Assembly: GCF_965214215.1 (NCBI RefSeq)
Contig: NZ_CBDCBD010000003.1
Span: forward strand, 2,852,001 to 2,916,000
Reading direction: 5' to 3'
From: Poriferisodalis sp965214215
GTDB taxonomy: Bacteria; Actinomycetota; Acidimicrobiia; Acidimicrobiales; Poriferisodalaceae
DNA length: 64,000 nt
Made by a program: the position numbers and the translations under genes. Below are positions 41,129-50,610 of the stretch, piece after piece; positions within the stretch are counted from its first letter, which is position 1, and the number at the start of each line of letters is the position of its first letter. The notes beneath the pieces are model-generated. The model saw only the letters and a list, made by a program, of their open reading frames with translations. It was not told where the DNA came from and ran no database searches.

Positions 41129-41892
41129 TCACGTTTGCAAGGTTTGCATCTGGGATCCAGCTAAACTCTGACATCCTTCGAGAAGTATGAAATTGCAGTC
41201 ATCTCCGTAGAAGGCTTGTATCATCCATACAAGCGTTTGGGAATCTTCCGAGTCGTGGCATTCTCGGTATCCAGTCCCGCTTTCATTGGTTGCATGGAAG
41301 CCATAACCTTTTGCAAAATCATCTATCATCCACAACTCTGCTACCAATACAGGATTGGCGTTGATTTTCAGAAACACTGTTTCCGAGTTATTCTGTTCAG
41401 AGTCTTTGACAGGCACCTCTTCATCCGATTCGGAGCCCCCGCCGTCTTGGCCTTCTTCTTGGATCGTCTCGGCCGCGGTATCGGTGCCTGCGGTGATATC
41501 GCTGCTGGCACGCTGGCCCGCGAGGTGCGCCGTTTCCCAACGAGTCGTGCCACCCAGACGCGTCATGTGACGCCCGGCGAGCTTCGCGTCGGGCACCGCA
41601 GCCGCGCCGTGTACCACGTAGCCATCCGCCGCAGCAGCATCACCGAACCGCGCCTGCTGGCTCGCAGGCATCGAACTGTCGCGCGACCCAGCCAGGATCA
41701 CACAATCCGTTCCCACCACTCCAGCAAGAGTGATGGCGCTGTAGATGTCCGACTGCGCCGCCGCGTCGGAACCGACCACGATCGGCACCTCGCCAGAACA
41801 ATCAGATTCCGTCCACGGCTCCGCACCGTCGATGTACGCGCCCCCACCCGGGTGATGCTGACGAACTGCAATCCGAGCGTCGACAGGCCAGC
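41129..41892 (-). pseudogene. 5'-truncated cell-wall-binding-repeat protein
   Basis: The open frame begins after a TAG at about 41893 and reads ...AEPWTESDCSGEVPIVVGSD, then AAAQSDIYSAITLAGVV, ILAGSRDSSMPASQQ and LGGTTRWETA: one complete PF04122-like unit as in the protein at 6630-9608, followed by an acidic linker (EEGQDGGGSESDEEVPVKDS) and a unique C-terminus with a Cys-rich end. There is no signal peptide or proper start; the missing N-terminus abuts the CoA-transferase gene. A GTG at 41788 could start a 219-residue cytoplasmic product, but export would be lost. The low GC of its 3' half matches the island at 4850-6500. Confidence 0.6.
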
Positions 41893-41959
41893 ACTAATGT
41901 CCGGTCGCAGGAGCAGCGGCGATGCGTTGTCGCCGCAGGATCGACGCCTGGGGGGCGGG

Positions 41960-44305
41960 ATGCTTGGGCCATACCGGGTGCTGGATCTGACCGACGAGCG
42001 GTGCTGGTTCGCTGGCAATCTGCTGGCCCAGCTCGGCGCCGATGTGGTGCTGGTGGAACCTCCGGGCGGATGGCCCCGCGGCTACGCCCATGACGCCTAC
42101 AACCGCGGCAAACGGTCGGTCGTAGCGGCTGACGCCGACGAGGTGGCCGGCCTCGCCGCCGGCGCCGACATCGTGCTGCACAACGACGCCACCCCGTTTG
42201 AGCTCGACCTCGGGGCCTTGCGCGAGGCGAACGAGCAGCTCATCACCGTGCACATCACTCCTTGGGGCGAGACCGGGCCGAAAGCCGACTGGAAGGCGAC
42301 CGACCTGACCCTGTTCGCGTCCAGCGGCCAGCTCGCGGTGACCGGCGACAGCGACCGTCCCCCGGTCCGCATCAGCATCCCCCAGGCGTGGCTGCACGCC
42401 AGCGCCCAGGCGGCCGTCGCAGCGCTCGTGGCGCTCGAGCACCGGGCCCGTTCCGGACGAGGCCAGCACGTCGACCTGTCTGCCCAGCAGGCCGTCTGCG
42501 AGACGGCTCTGTCAGCGATCCTTTACGCGCCCGCCGGCCTGGAAGAGGTGCAGCGCGAGGCGGGCGGGGTGCGTTTCGGATCGCTCATGCTCCGCACGAT
42601 CTATCCGTGCGAGGACGGCTACATGATCGTCACCCTCGCCTTCGGTCCGATGATCGGCCCGATGGTGCGCCGCTTCCTGGCATGGATGAACGAAGAAGGC
42701 TTCTGCGACGACGAGACGCTCAACAAGGACTGGGTGAACTTCGCACTGCAGCTGCAGGGCGGCGAGGAATCCATAGACGTCATCGAAGGCGTGATGGCGG
42801 ACATCGCCCGGTTCTGTCTCACGAAGACGAAGGCCGAGATGATCGAGCGGGGCCTGCGCGATTCGCTGCTCGTCTGCCCGGTCAACACCCTCCAAGACGT
42901 GCTCGACAGCCCACAGCTCGCCGCACGCGACTTCTGGGACGATGTCGATGGCATCCGGCTTCCGGGGCGATTCGTGCTGGTCGATCGCACTCCCCTGCAG
43001 CCCCTCGGTTCACCACCCGAAGCGGGAGCTCATACCGAAGAAGTGCGGGCCGAACCCGGTGCAGGCCTGCCTTCGGCGCTGGAACCGCTGCCGCCCAATA
43101 CCCGCTTGGATAAGCCGCTGGCAGGTCTGAAAGTCGCCGATCTGGCCTGGGTTGCCGCCGCTCCCCTAGCAACGAAGATCCTGGCGCATTGGGGCGCCAC
43201 CGTCGTGCGAGTCGAGACCCAGAACCGACCATGCCTGCTGCGAGGCGCGCTCGGCCATCGAGACGACGTGGCCGACCAGGAGAACGCCATCGCCTGGCAT
43301 TCTGCGAACGCCAACAAGATGACGATCTCACTCGATCTGTCCAAGCCAGAAGCTCGCGAGGTCGTGCGTGATCTTGTCGCATGGGCCGACGTGGCCATCG
43401 AGTCGTTCACGCCCGGCACGATGGCCGCTTGGGGACTCGGCTACGACGACCTCCGGCAGATCAATCCCGACTTGGTCATGGTGTCGAGCTGCGTGATGGG
43501 CCAGAGCGGTCCGCACCGCAACTTCGCCGGCTTCGGCCACATGGCGGCATCGGTCGCCGGATTCTTCGACATCACCGGCTGGGACGACCGAGGACCGGCT
43601 GGCCCGTACCTCGCCTACACCGACTACTGCTCGCCCAGGTTCACGGTGTGCGCCCTGCTTGCCGCACTCGACCACCGCCGCCGAACCGGCGAAGGCCAAC
43701 ACCTGGATTTCTCCCAGATGGAGGCAGCGGTGCACCTGCTGGCACCCGCTATCGCCGAGATGCAGGCCACCGGTGCGAGACGCACCCGGCGCGGCAACGC
43801 TGACGACCACATGGTGCCCCACGGCGTGTACCCGGCTGCCGGGGATGACCAGTGGATCGCCATCGCCGTCGAGGACGATGAGCAGTGGCAGTCACTGGCG
43901 ATCGAGATGCGCCGGGAAGATCTCGCCGATCTCGACCAATCCGCCCGTCGGACCCGTCAGGATGAGCTCGACGAGATCGTCAGCGCCTCTACCGCCCGCC
44001 AGAACGGTCCGGGTCTCATGCATCGGCTGCAGGCGCACGGCGTTCCCGCTCACTACGTCCAGAACTCGGGTGCCTGCATCGATGATCCGCAGCTCGCCCA
44101 CCGTGGCCACTTCCAATGGGCGCCCCACCAGTACGCCCGCCGCGTGGTGGTCGACGCCGTGCCCTACACCCTGTCGGAAGCACACAACGGCTTCGACTGG
44201 GCCGGGCCCACCTACGGCGAACACGCCTTCGAGATTCTCGGCGACATCCTCGGCTACGACGCCGACCGCATAGCCGAGCTGGCTGTCGCGGAGGCTCTCG
44301 AGTAA
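41960..44305 (+). CDS. Two-domain CaiB/BaiF-type (family III) CoA transferase
   Basis: 781 residues: two family-III CoA-transferase domains in tandem, about 1-365 (GPYRVLDLTDERCWFAGNLL) and 385-781 (LAGLKVADLAWVAAAPLATK). The C-terminal domain keeps the catalytic Asp in AYTDYCSPRFTVCALLAAL. At the matching site the N-terminal domain has RISIPQAWLHASAQ, with no Asp, so only one half is probably catalytic. These enzymes move CoA between carboxylic acids. The ATG at 41960 follows a G-rich site; the longer upstream frame is antisense of the PF04122 remnant. A macrodomain gene follows after 5 nt. Confidence 0.87.
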   Translation: MLGPYRVLDLTDERCWFAGNLLAQLGADVVLVEPPGGWPRGYAHDAYNRGKRSVVAADADEVAGLAAGADIVLHNDATPFELDLGALREANEQLITVHITPWGETGPKADWKATDLTLFASSGQLAVTGDSDRPPVRISIPQAWLHASAQAAVAALVALEHRARSGRGQHVDLSAQQAVCETALSAILYAPAGLEEVQREAGGVRFGSLMLRTIYPCEDGYMIVTLAFGPMIGPMVRRFLAWMNEEGFCDDETLNKDWVNFALQLQGGEESIDVIEGVMADIARFCLTKTKAEMIERGLRDSLLVCPVNTLQDVLDSPQLAARDFWDDVDGIRLPGRFVLVDRTPLQPLGSPPEAGAHTEEVRAEPGAGLPSALEPLPPNTRLDKPLAGLKVADLAWVAAAPLATKILAHWGATVVRVETQNRPCLLRGALGHRDDVADQENAIAWHSANANKMTISLDLSKPEAREVVRDLVAWADVAIESFTPGTMAAWGLGYDDLRQINPDLVMVSSCVMGQSGPHRNFAGFGHMAASVAGFFDITGWDDRGPAGPYLAYTDYCSPRFTVCALLAALDHRRRTGEGQHLDFSQMEAAVHLLAPAIAEMQATGARRTRRGNADDHMVPHGVYPAAGDDQWIAIAVEDDEQWQSLAIEMRREDLADLDQSARRTRQDELDEIVSASTARQNGPGLMHRLQAHGVPAHYVQNSGACIDDPQLAHRGHFQWAPHQYARRVVVDAVPYTLSEAHNGFDWAGPTYGEHAFEILGDILGYDADRIAELAVAEALE

Positions 44306-44310
44306 GCGAT

Positions 44311-44817
44311 GTGACTCAGCACCCTCGGCTGGAGCTGGCTCTCGGCGACATCACGATCGAGCAGGTCGATGCCATCGTGAATGCCGCCAACGAGACCCTG
44401 TTGGGCGGGGGCGGCGTGGACGGCGCCATCCACCGGGCCGCGGGGCCAGAATTGCTCGCACACTGCCGCACGCTCGGCGGCTGCTCTACCGGTCAGGCCA
44501 AGGTCACGCCGGGATTCGGGCTGCCCGCCCGCTGGGTCATCCATACCGTCGGGCCGATCTGGCACGGCGGCCGCCACGGCGAAGCCGAGTTGTTGGCGTC
44601 GTGCTACCGGGAATCGCTCGCGCGCGCCGATGAGGTCGGCGCCCGTTCAGTCGCCTATCCCGCCATTTCCACGGGTGTGTACGGCTACCCGATGGCGCCC
44701 GCCACGCAGGTCGCCGTGGAAACTGCGCGAAGCACGCCCACCGACGTCGCATTGATCCGTTTCGTCTGCTTCAACGACGAGGCCCTGAGCGCTTACCAAA
44801 CGGCTCTGGCTGATTGA
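44311..44817 (+). CDS. Macrodomain protein (ADP-ribose/O-acetyl-ADP-ribose hydrolase type)
   Basis: 168 residues from GTG 44311. All macrodomain signatures are seen: AIVNAANETLLGGGGVDGAI (catalytic Asn, Gly-rich loop), GSCSTGQAKVT-like GGCSTGQAKVTPGFGLP, WVIHTVGPIW and AISTGVYGYP (phosphate loop). MacroD-type enzymes remove ADP-ribose from proteins or deacetylate O-acetyl-ADP-ribose. The start is 5 nt after the CoA-transferase stop, so the two genes are likely co-transcribed, though no functional link is known. Confidence 0.9.
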   Translation: MTQHPRLELALGDITIEQVDAIVNAANETLLGGGGVDGAIHRAAGPELLAHCRTLGGCSTGQAKVTPGFGLPARWVIHTVGPIWHGGRHGEAELLASCYRESLARADEVGARSVAYPAISTGVYGYPMAPATQVAVETARSTPTDVALIRFVCFNDEALSAYQTALAD

Positions 44818-44887
44818 CATCGAATGGCATCGCATTCTGCGAGCGTTTACAGCAGATTGCCAGTTTCCTCGACAAGACTCCGACTCG

Positions 44888-46474
44888 GTGCGCCTGAGAT
44901 CGTGCGGCTCGAAAACTCTCTTGCTGGCGTTTGTCGTCAGTGCCGCGCTTGCGCTCGTCACACAGGCGCCAGCGGCTGCGCACACGGGCCTGGATACTTC
45001 GCAACCGGCAGACGGGGAAACCGCCGACGATCCCGTCTCGCGGATCTCGCTCATATTCAACCGACCGGTCGAACCGGCCGGGAGCGGTTTCACGGTGTTC
45101 GACGAGCACGGCGATGAACGCCGCCCTGCCTCGCTGAACTCTGCCGACAGGCAGACGTGGCTGCTGAACTTCGAACCGCCTTTGTCCGGCGGGCAGTTCG
45201 AGGTTTCGTGGCGGGTCGTGGCCGAGGATGGCCACGTCGTCGAAGGTTCATTTGGGTTCGCGGTCGCTGGGAATCCCGACCACTCAAAGGCATCGACTGG
45301 GGATGCGAACAATGCGTCCGGCGGGGAGTTCCCCGACGAAACCGTCGACTCTGCAGTGGGGGATCGCTCAGCTGATGACGGCGCGGCTGCAAGCTCAGCT
45401 GGCTCGGCCCGCGACGACGATCCACTCTCGCCGACGATGACTGTGGCTGACCCGCCGTCCGTGCCCGACACTGCGGCGAACGCGTTCTCGTCAACTCCGA
45501 CGACGAACACCGCTGCGATGGACATAGACGCAGCTGAACGCACCCTGACGTCGCAGGCATTGCACCGCAGCTCAGGAGCGACCGGCGCACAGAGACTCGC
45601 GGAGTCGATGCGAGCCTTGGGCCTGCTGGCGACGTTGATCATCGCGGGCGGGTTCGCGTTCATGGCGTTCGTCGTACGCGACGAACCGCTGGAGCGAGCC
45701 CGCTTCCGGACGTGGGTACGCGCCAGCGGTCTCCTGCTCAGCGCCAGCGCGATTGTCGCGGTGCTAACCCAGGCCGCCATCGTCGAGGGCGACTGGTCTG
45801 CGATCTGGACGGTCGATGCGATCACCGGAACCCTCGGGACGCAATTCGGCCTAGCCGCAAGTCTGCGCCTGGTCGGCGGCCTCACCGTGTTCACGGCATC
45901 GCGTATCGATGCACCGCATCCCGACAGGTCTGTACTGGCGGCAGTAGGGATTATCGGCGCTGTCGGCGTCGTGGCCTCGTATTCCTTCGACGGTCACACG
46001 GTCACCGAGGGACCGAGATGGTTGCACACCGTGGCAAATGTGACTCATGTGAGTGCTGCGGCGGTGTGGAGCGGCGGTCTGGCGATGCTCGCCGGCCTTC
46101 TTCGGCGCAGTCACCGCGGCGGCATCCACATCGTCCGGCACTTGATGCGTTTTTCTCAGCTGGCATCCGTCTCACTTGTGCTTGCCGGCGTCGGCGGCAC
46201 CGTTATGGCAGTGCTCGTGATCGATCGTTTCTCCGACTTGTGGTCAACCGCATGGGGCCGCTTGCTGCTCGCGAAGATCGCTCTCGTGGCCCTCGCCGCA
46301 TTCTTGGGGGCCCGCAGCCGCTGGGTTCATATGCCCGTCGCGTCGAAATCGACTGCCCAATTCGCCGAGGATCCGGTACATGAGCGACTGTGCCGAATCG
46401 TGGTTGCCGAGGCAGTAGTCCTCGGATGCGTCGGCGTCCTCACGGCCTTTCTCGTGGGAGCATCTGTGCTGTGA
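44888..46474 (+). CDS. CopC-CopD fusion, copper resistance/uptake membrane protein
   Basis: 528 residues. A signal peptide (ALALVTQAPAAAHTGLD) leaves an N-terminal His, the usual CopC copper ligand. The CopC domain spans about 32-125 (SRISLIFNRPVEPAGSGFTV, VSWRVVAEDGHVVEGSFGF). A Ser/Asp/Thr-rich linker (~130-230) leads to a CopD domain with about eight membrane helices (from LLATLIIAGGFAFMAF; includes TVANVTHVSAAAVWSGGLAM). Begins with GTG 44888. It should bind and move Cu across the membrane. GTGA overlap with a cytochrome c-type lipoprotein suggests supply of copper to a respiratory or redox protein. Confidence 0.85.
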   Translation: MRLRSCGSKTLLLAFVVSAALALVTQAPAAAHTGLDTSQPADGETADDPVSRISLIFNRPVEPAGSGFTVFDEHGDERRPASLNSADRQTWLLNFEPPLSGGQFEVSWRVVAEDGHVVEGSFGFAVAGNPDHSKASTGDANNASGGEFPDETVDSAVGDRSADDGAAASSAGSARDDDPLSPTMTVADPPSVPDTAANAFSSTPTTNTAAMDIDAAERTLTSQALHRSSGATGAQRLAESMRALGLLATLIIAGGFAFMAFVVRDEPLERARFRTWVRASGLLLSASAIVAVLTQAAIVEGDWSAIWTVDAITGTLGTQFGLAASLRLVGGLTVFTASRIDAPHPDRSVLAAVGIIGAVGVVASYSFDGHTVTEGPRWLHTVANVTHVSAAAVWSGGLAMLAGLLRRSHRGGIHIVRHLMRFSQLASVSLVLAGVGGTVMAVLVIDRFSDLWSTAWGRLLLAKIALVALAAFLGARSRWVHMPVASKSTAQFAEDPVHERLCRIVVAEAVVLGCVGVLTAFLVGASVL

Positions 46475-46920
46475 CAGGACGTACTACCGGGCTCCGGATG
46501 GCGCTCACGATTCTCATCACCTGCGTGATCGCTGCAGCCTGTGGTGCTGATGCCGACGAAGTCGGTGACACCTCGGCGGCCGAGCCGATCCCCACACAGG
46601 CCGCTGACGTGATAACTCCCGCGAGCACTGCTGCTGAGCTGGCCATTCCCGATGGCGCTGAGGTGTACCAGCAATACTGCGCCGAGTGCCACGGGGTCGA
46701 CCTGCGCGGCACCGACAAGGGACCCTCGCAGCTGTCCATCATCTACGAACCCAACCACCACGGCGACTACGCATACCGGGTGGCGATCCGTGACGGCACT
46801 CGGGAACACCACTGGTGGTTCGGCGACATGCCGCCCGTCGAAGGCATCTCCGATCTCGAGATCGAGAAGGTGATCAGCTTCATCCGTGCCGAACAGCAAC
46901 GCCTCGGGTTCGAAGAATGA
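46471..46920 (+). CDS. Cytochrome c-type lipoprotein
   Basis: 149 residues from GTG 46471, overlapping the CopCD stop. The lipobox is CVIAAACG (Cys24). One haem site CAECHG (Cys70, Cys73, His74) lies after VYQQY, with Met120 in GDMPPVEG as likely sixth ligand, then the C-terminal helix ISDLEIEKVISFIRAEQQ. Class I monohaem c-type, outside the membrane. Coupling with CopCD suggests a role in copper-linked electron transfer; the exact partner is unknown. Confidence 0.87.
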   Translation: MTGRTTGLRMALTILITCVIAAACGADADEVGDTSAAEPIPTQAADVITPASTAAELAIPDGAEVYQQYCAECHGVDLRGTDKGPSQLSIIYEPNHHGDYAYRVAIRDGTREHHWWFGDMPPVEGISDLEIEKVISFIRAEQQRLGFEE

Positions 46921-47033
46921 GCCCGCGCTAGCCGGAGCGTCACGGCGATGCCCGGAACTTCAAGCCGATCTAGTCTCGCTGCGCCGGGTTGACGGAATCG
47001 CCGGAACTCGCACGAGTCACACAAGGGGCCATC

Positions 47034-47846
47034 ATGACTAAGCGCATCTTGCTCACTGGAGCGTCGACCGGGATCGGCAGCGCCACGCTGCAACGCCTCA
47101 CCGCCGGCGGTCATGAAGTGGTGAACCTCGACGTGAAGGACGCGCCCCAAGGCGCTGCCGAGCACCATCACTGCGACCTGTCCGATCCGGACTCGATCGA
47201 TGCGGTGGTCGGAGACCTCGAAGGCTCGTTCGACGGTTTGGGCAACATCGCCGGCGTCGCCGGAAGCATGGGCGCCGAATTGGTACTGCGGGTGAATGTA
47301 TACGGGCTTCGTCACATCACCGAGACGTTGCTGGCGGCGGGCAAGCTCAATGACGGGGCGTCGATCGTGAACATCGCCTCGCTCGCCGGCATGGTGTGGA
47401 ACCGCCATCTCGACCGAATCGCAGAGCTGGATGCCGCCGAAGACTTCGCCGCCGGCATCGAGGTCGCCCAGTCCTACGACCGCGGCGGCCCGAACGCGTA
47501 CACACTGTCGAAGGAATGGGTCGTGTCCTACACGAAGCAGTTGGCAGGACAGCTGGTGCAACGCGGCATCCGGGTGAATTCAGTCAGCCCCGGGCCGGTC
47601 AACACCCCGCTGTTCCCCTACTTCGAGCAAGACGCCGGCGTCGAGCAGATGGCGTGGCTCAATGAACAGGTCGGCAGGGTTGCCACACCTGATGACCAAG
47701 CAGAGGCGATTGCCTGGCTGCTGGCCGGCGACTCCGGTTGGGTGAACGGCGTGGACTTGCCGGTCGATGGCGGCCTGTCCGCTGGCATGACCGTGGGCTG
47801 GGCCAATCCCAAGGACTCGCCAGCATCGCGTTCGCGCAGCAGCTGA
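47034..47846 (+). CDS. Short-chain dehydrogenase (3-alpha-HSD/coniferyl-alcohol-dehydrogenase-like)
   Basis: 270 residues. TGASTGIGSAT nucleotide loop, VNLDVKDA (Asp, NAD preference), GNIAGVAG in place of NNAG, SIVNIASLAG (Ser) and YTLSKEWVVSY (Tyr/Lys). The long insert between Ser and Tyr (HLDRIAELDAAEDFAAGIEV) and the short Rossmann middle are those of the 3-alpha-hydroxysteroid/coniferyl alcohol dehydrogenase branch. Start ATG 47034 after AAGGGG. A truncated alcohol dehydrogenase follows. Confidence 0.87.
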   Translation: MTKRILLTGASTGIGSATLQRLTAGGHEVVNLDVKDAPQGAAEHHHCDLSDPDSIDAVVGDLEGSFDGLGNIAGVAGSMGAELVLRVNVYGLRHITETLLAAGKLNDGASIVNIASLAGMVWNRHLDRIAELDAAEDFAAGIEVAQSYDRGGPNAYTLSKEWVVSYTKQLAGQLVQRGIRVNSVSPGPVNTPLFPYFEQDAGVEQMAWLNEQVGRVATPDDQAEAIAWLLAGDSGWVNGVDLPVDGGLSAGMTVGWANPKDSPASRSRSS

Positions 47847-47904
47847 ACGTCGGCGAGCCAAGGAGCCCAAGCCGAGAGGGCGAGCAAGACTGTCTCGGGG
47901 AGAC

Positions 47905-48162
47905 GTGACCAGGACCTCTGCAACCGGACTGGTGCTCACCGAGCCGCGATCGTTCGAGCGGCGCAGTTTCGACCTGCCCGATGTCGGCGAAGACGACGGC
48001 CTGCTGCGGGTCGAGGCGTGTGGGCTGTGCGGCATCGACCACGAGCAGTACACGGGCCACATCACCAATCCGCACGTATTCATCCCTGGCCACGAGGGGA
48101 TCGGCATCGTGGCCGTCGCCCAAGGCACCACCACCATCGTCGCCCCCAAGAACGCCAGTTAG
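47905..48162 (+). pseudogene. Truncated zinc-type alcohol dehydrogenase (N-terminal 85 residues)
   Basis: From GTG 47905 the product has the start of a medium-chain dehydrogenase: VEACGLCGIDHEQYTGHITN (zinc Cys and substrate-site residues) and FIPGHEGIGIV (zinc His-Glu). The chain then ends after ~15 unrelated residues, against about 350 for the family; no NAD-binding domain follows. The 3' part appears to have been deleted next to the convergent sulfatase gene. It is unlikely to be active. Confidence 0.7.
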
Positions 48163-48221
48163 GCCCGTGCACCAGCCATCCGTCAGCGCACGTTGCGGCG
48201 GAGGACCCGCCGAGGGGCTCG

Positions 48222-50495
48222 CTACTGGCGGCCCATCTCGGCTCGGGCCGTGGCGGCAATGTCAGCCGCGCTCCGCTTCGGCAGCTTGATCTCGACCTCG
48301 TGCAACGTTCCGGTGAACGGGAACGAGCCGTCGTAAAGCTTCGACACCGTCGAGCCGTAGTCATGGCCGATACTGGTGCCCATCGAGGAGATGATCCGCA
48401 TCACGAGCGGCAGTTCTGCGGCAGCCGCCGTCACGCCGTCGATGCGCAGCGCCACTGTCCCGCTGGTCCGGTCCGTTCGACGCAGGTGCATCGACAGCAC
48501 GCAGTCTCCCTCAGGCAGATCGCTGGATGACTCTGCAATCGTGTGGTCTCCGAACGCGTTGTAGTCCACGACGAGGCGGTCATTCTGGACGAAGACCGAC
48601 ACGCCGGAACCTGCACTGCCCGTCGCCCAGATGACCCCATCGTCGCCCGCGCGCCGGGTGACCCGGGCGACCAGATCGAACGAGCGCCCACCCGCCGATG
48701 CCGCCGCCTGCGTCGGAATCCGGGACATCGGCGGCCGGTACACGTAGCACCGCTCGGGCGTGTGAGGCGAGTTTTCGAGCAATGGGGCAGCGAACAGCTC
48801 GAATCCTCGGTCGTCGAGCGGCAGCACACCGTGACGCTCGGCTTCGCTCCACCACAGGTCGGCCAACGCGGCGAGTCGCTCGGGCTGCTCGTCAGCGAGG
48901 TCGTTGCATTCCGAAGGGTCGGCGCTGAGGTCGAAGAACTCCCATGGTTCGGTGTCGAAATCATCGCCCGGCGTATGCCGTACCACTGCCTTCCACCAAA
49001 CGCCTTCCAGCAAGGCAACCAAGGCGCGTGATCCACCGTTCTCGAAATACTGCAGCGTGTTGGTGGCCGGTACGTCGGGGTCGGCAAGCATCGAGGCGAA
49101 GGAGTTGCCTGTCAGCGGGAGCTGTTCCAACCCCCGGTAGGTCCCAGGCGGAGTGACTCCGAGCAACTCGTAGACGGTGGGCGTGACGTCTGCGACATTG
49201 ACGAATTGGTTTCGCTGGGTCCCGCGCTGCTCGGCGGGGATGCCCTCCGGCCAATGCACCACCATCGGTACATGCACCCCGCCTTCGTGGGTGTTCTGCT
49301 TGTACCAGCGGAATGGCGAGTTGCCGCATTGAGCCCAGCCCCACGGGTAGTTGGTGTGGCTGTTGGGCCCGCCGATGTCGTCAAGCCGCTCGACGACATG
49401 TTCGATCGGCTCGGCCACCTGGTTGAAGAAGCTGAATTCGTGCATCACACCGGTCGGTCCGCCCTCTTGGGATGCACCGTTGTCGGCCATCACGATGAAG
49501 ATCGTGTTGTCGAGGTGTTCGAGTCCGGCGACAAGCCGTCCGATCTGATCGTCGGTGTGGTCCAAGAATGCAGCAAAGGCTTCTTGCAGCCGGCAGGCCA
49601 GCTTCTGCTCGTTCTCTGAGAGCGCGTCCCACGGTCTCACGCCCGGGTTCAGCGGCGCCAGCACGGTGTGCGGCGGGATGACGCCCAGCTGGATCTGCCG
49701 GTCGTACCAGCGCTGGCGCACCACATCCCAGCCCTCGTCGTAGCGGCCCCGGTACTTCGCGAGGTACTCCGGTGGTGCCTGATGCGGAGCGTGCGTAGCA
49801 CCGAAGGGCACGTAGGCGAAAAACGGCCGATCAGGACGCACCCCCTTGCTGTTGTTGATCATCCGCAGCATCTGATCGACGAGGTCTTCGCTGAGGTGAT
49901 ACCCGTCCTCGGGTCGCGCGGGCGGGTCGATCAGGTGATTGTCAGCGACGAGTTCAGGGAAGAACTGGTCGGTCTCGCCGTCGAGAAAGCCGTAGAACCG
50001 GTCGAAGCCCCGACCGAGGGGCCACTGGTCGAACGGACCCGCCGCAGAGATGCTCTGTGTCGGAGCGAGATGCCACTTGCCTGCGCAGAACGTGGCATAG
50101 CCCTCGGCGCTGAGCACCTCTGCAATGGTCGCCGCGTGGTTGGTGATGTGCCCGAGCTGATTGGGGAAGCCGGTCAGGAAGTTGGACACCGACCGCATGC
50201 CCACGGCGTGTTGAGACCGTCCGGTCAGCAGCGATGCTCGGGTCGGCGAGCACAGCGGCGTGACGTGAAAGTTCGTGAACTGGAGCCCGTTCGCGGCGAG
50301 GGCGTCGATGTGGGGCGTGTCGATGTCTGACCCGTAGCAGCCGATCTGGGCGAACCCGGTGTCGTCGAGCAGCACGAACACGACGTTCGGTGCCCCGGCA
50401 GGTGCCTGGGGATGCTGTTCGAACCAAGGCTCAGACTCGGCGATCGTTCGGCCGATTCGACCCTGAAAGGACGGGAGTTTGCTCGGCGTAGCCAT
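48222..50495 (-). CDS. Type I sulfatase (arylsulfatase family)
   Basis: 757 residues. The formylglycine motif is CSPTRASLLTGR (Cys82), metal ligands include LLDDTGFAQIG (Asp44, Asp45), GKWHLAP and VMADNGASQEGG, and HEGGVHVPMVVHWP follows. Cys in the motif means activation by formylglycine-generating enzyme or an anaerobic SME. No signal peptide is visible, so it may act in the cytoplasm. The ~200 C-terminal residues form an extra beta domain (FDLVARVTRRAGDDGVIWAT...), LamG-like, often found in large arylsulfatases. Natural substrate unknown. Divergent from 50611. Confidence 0.9.
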   Translation of the reverse strand: MATPSKLPSFQGRIGRTIAESEPWFEQHPQAPAGAPNVVFVLLDDTGFAQIGCYGSDIDTPHIDALAANGLQFTNFHVTPLCSPTRASLLTGRSQHAVGMRSVSNFLTGFPNQLGHITNHAATIAEVLSAEGYATFCAGKWHLAPTQSISAAGPFDQWPLGRGFDRFYGFLDGETDQFFPELVADNHLIDPPARPEDGYHLSEDLVDQMLRMINNSKGVRPDRPFFAYVPFGATHAPHQAPPEYLAKYRGRYDEGWDVVRQRWYDRQIQLGVIPPHTVLAPLNPGVRPWDALSENEQKLACRLQEAFAAFLDHTDDQIGRLVAGLEHLDNTIFIVMADNGASQEGGPTGVMHEFSFFNQVAEPIEHVVERLDDIGGPNSHTNYPWGWAQCGNSPFRWYKQNTHEGGVHVPMVVHWPEGIPAEQRGTQRNQFVNVADVTPTVYELLGVTPPGTYRGLEQLPLTGNSFASMLADPDVPATNTLQYFENGGSRALVALLEGVWWKAVVRHTPGDDFDTEPWEFFDLSADPSECNDLADEQPERLAALADLWWSEAERHGVLPLDDRGFELFAAPLLENSPHTPERCYVYRPPMSRIPTQAAASAGGRSFDLVARVTRRAGDDGVIWATGSAGSGVSVFVQNDRLVVDYNAFGDHTIAESSSDLPEGDCVLSMHLRRTDRTSGTVALRIDGVTAAAAELPLVMRIISSMGTSIGHDYGSTVSKLYDGSFPFTGTLHEVEIKLPKRSAADIAATARAEMGRQ

Positions 50496-50610
50496 GGTGA
50501 GCCTTTCATGCGGAATTGCACCAGGACGCTACGCCCCATCGTCGGGAACTACCGTCCTGCTGTGGCGCTCGACACCGACGTCGCCCCTTGATGAAAGGAC
50601 TACGAATTTC

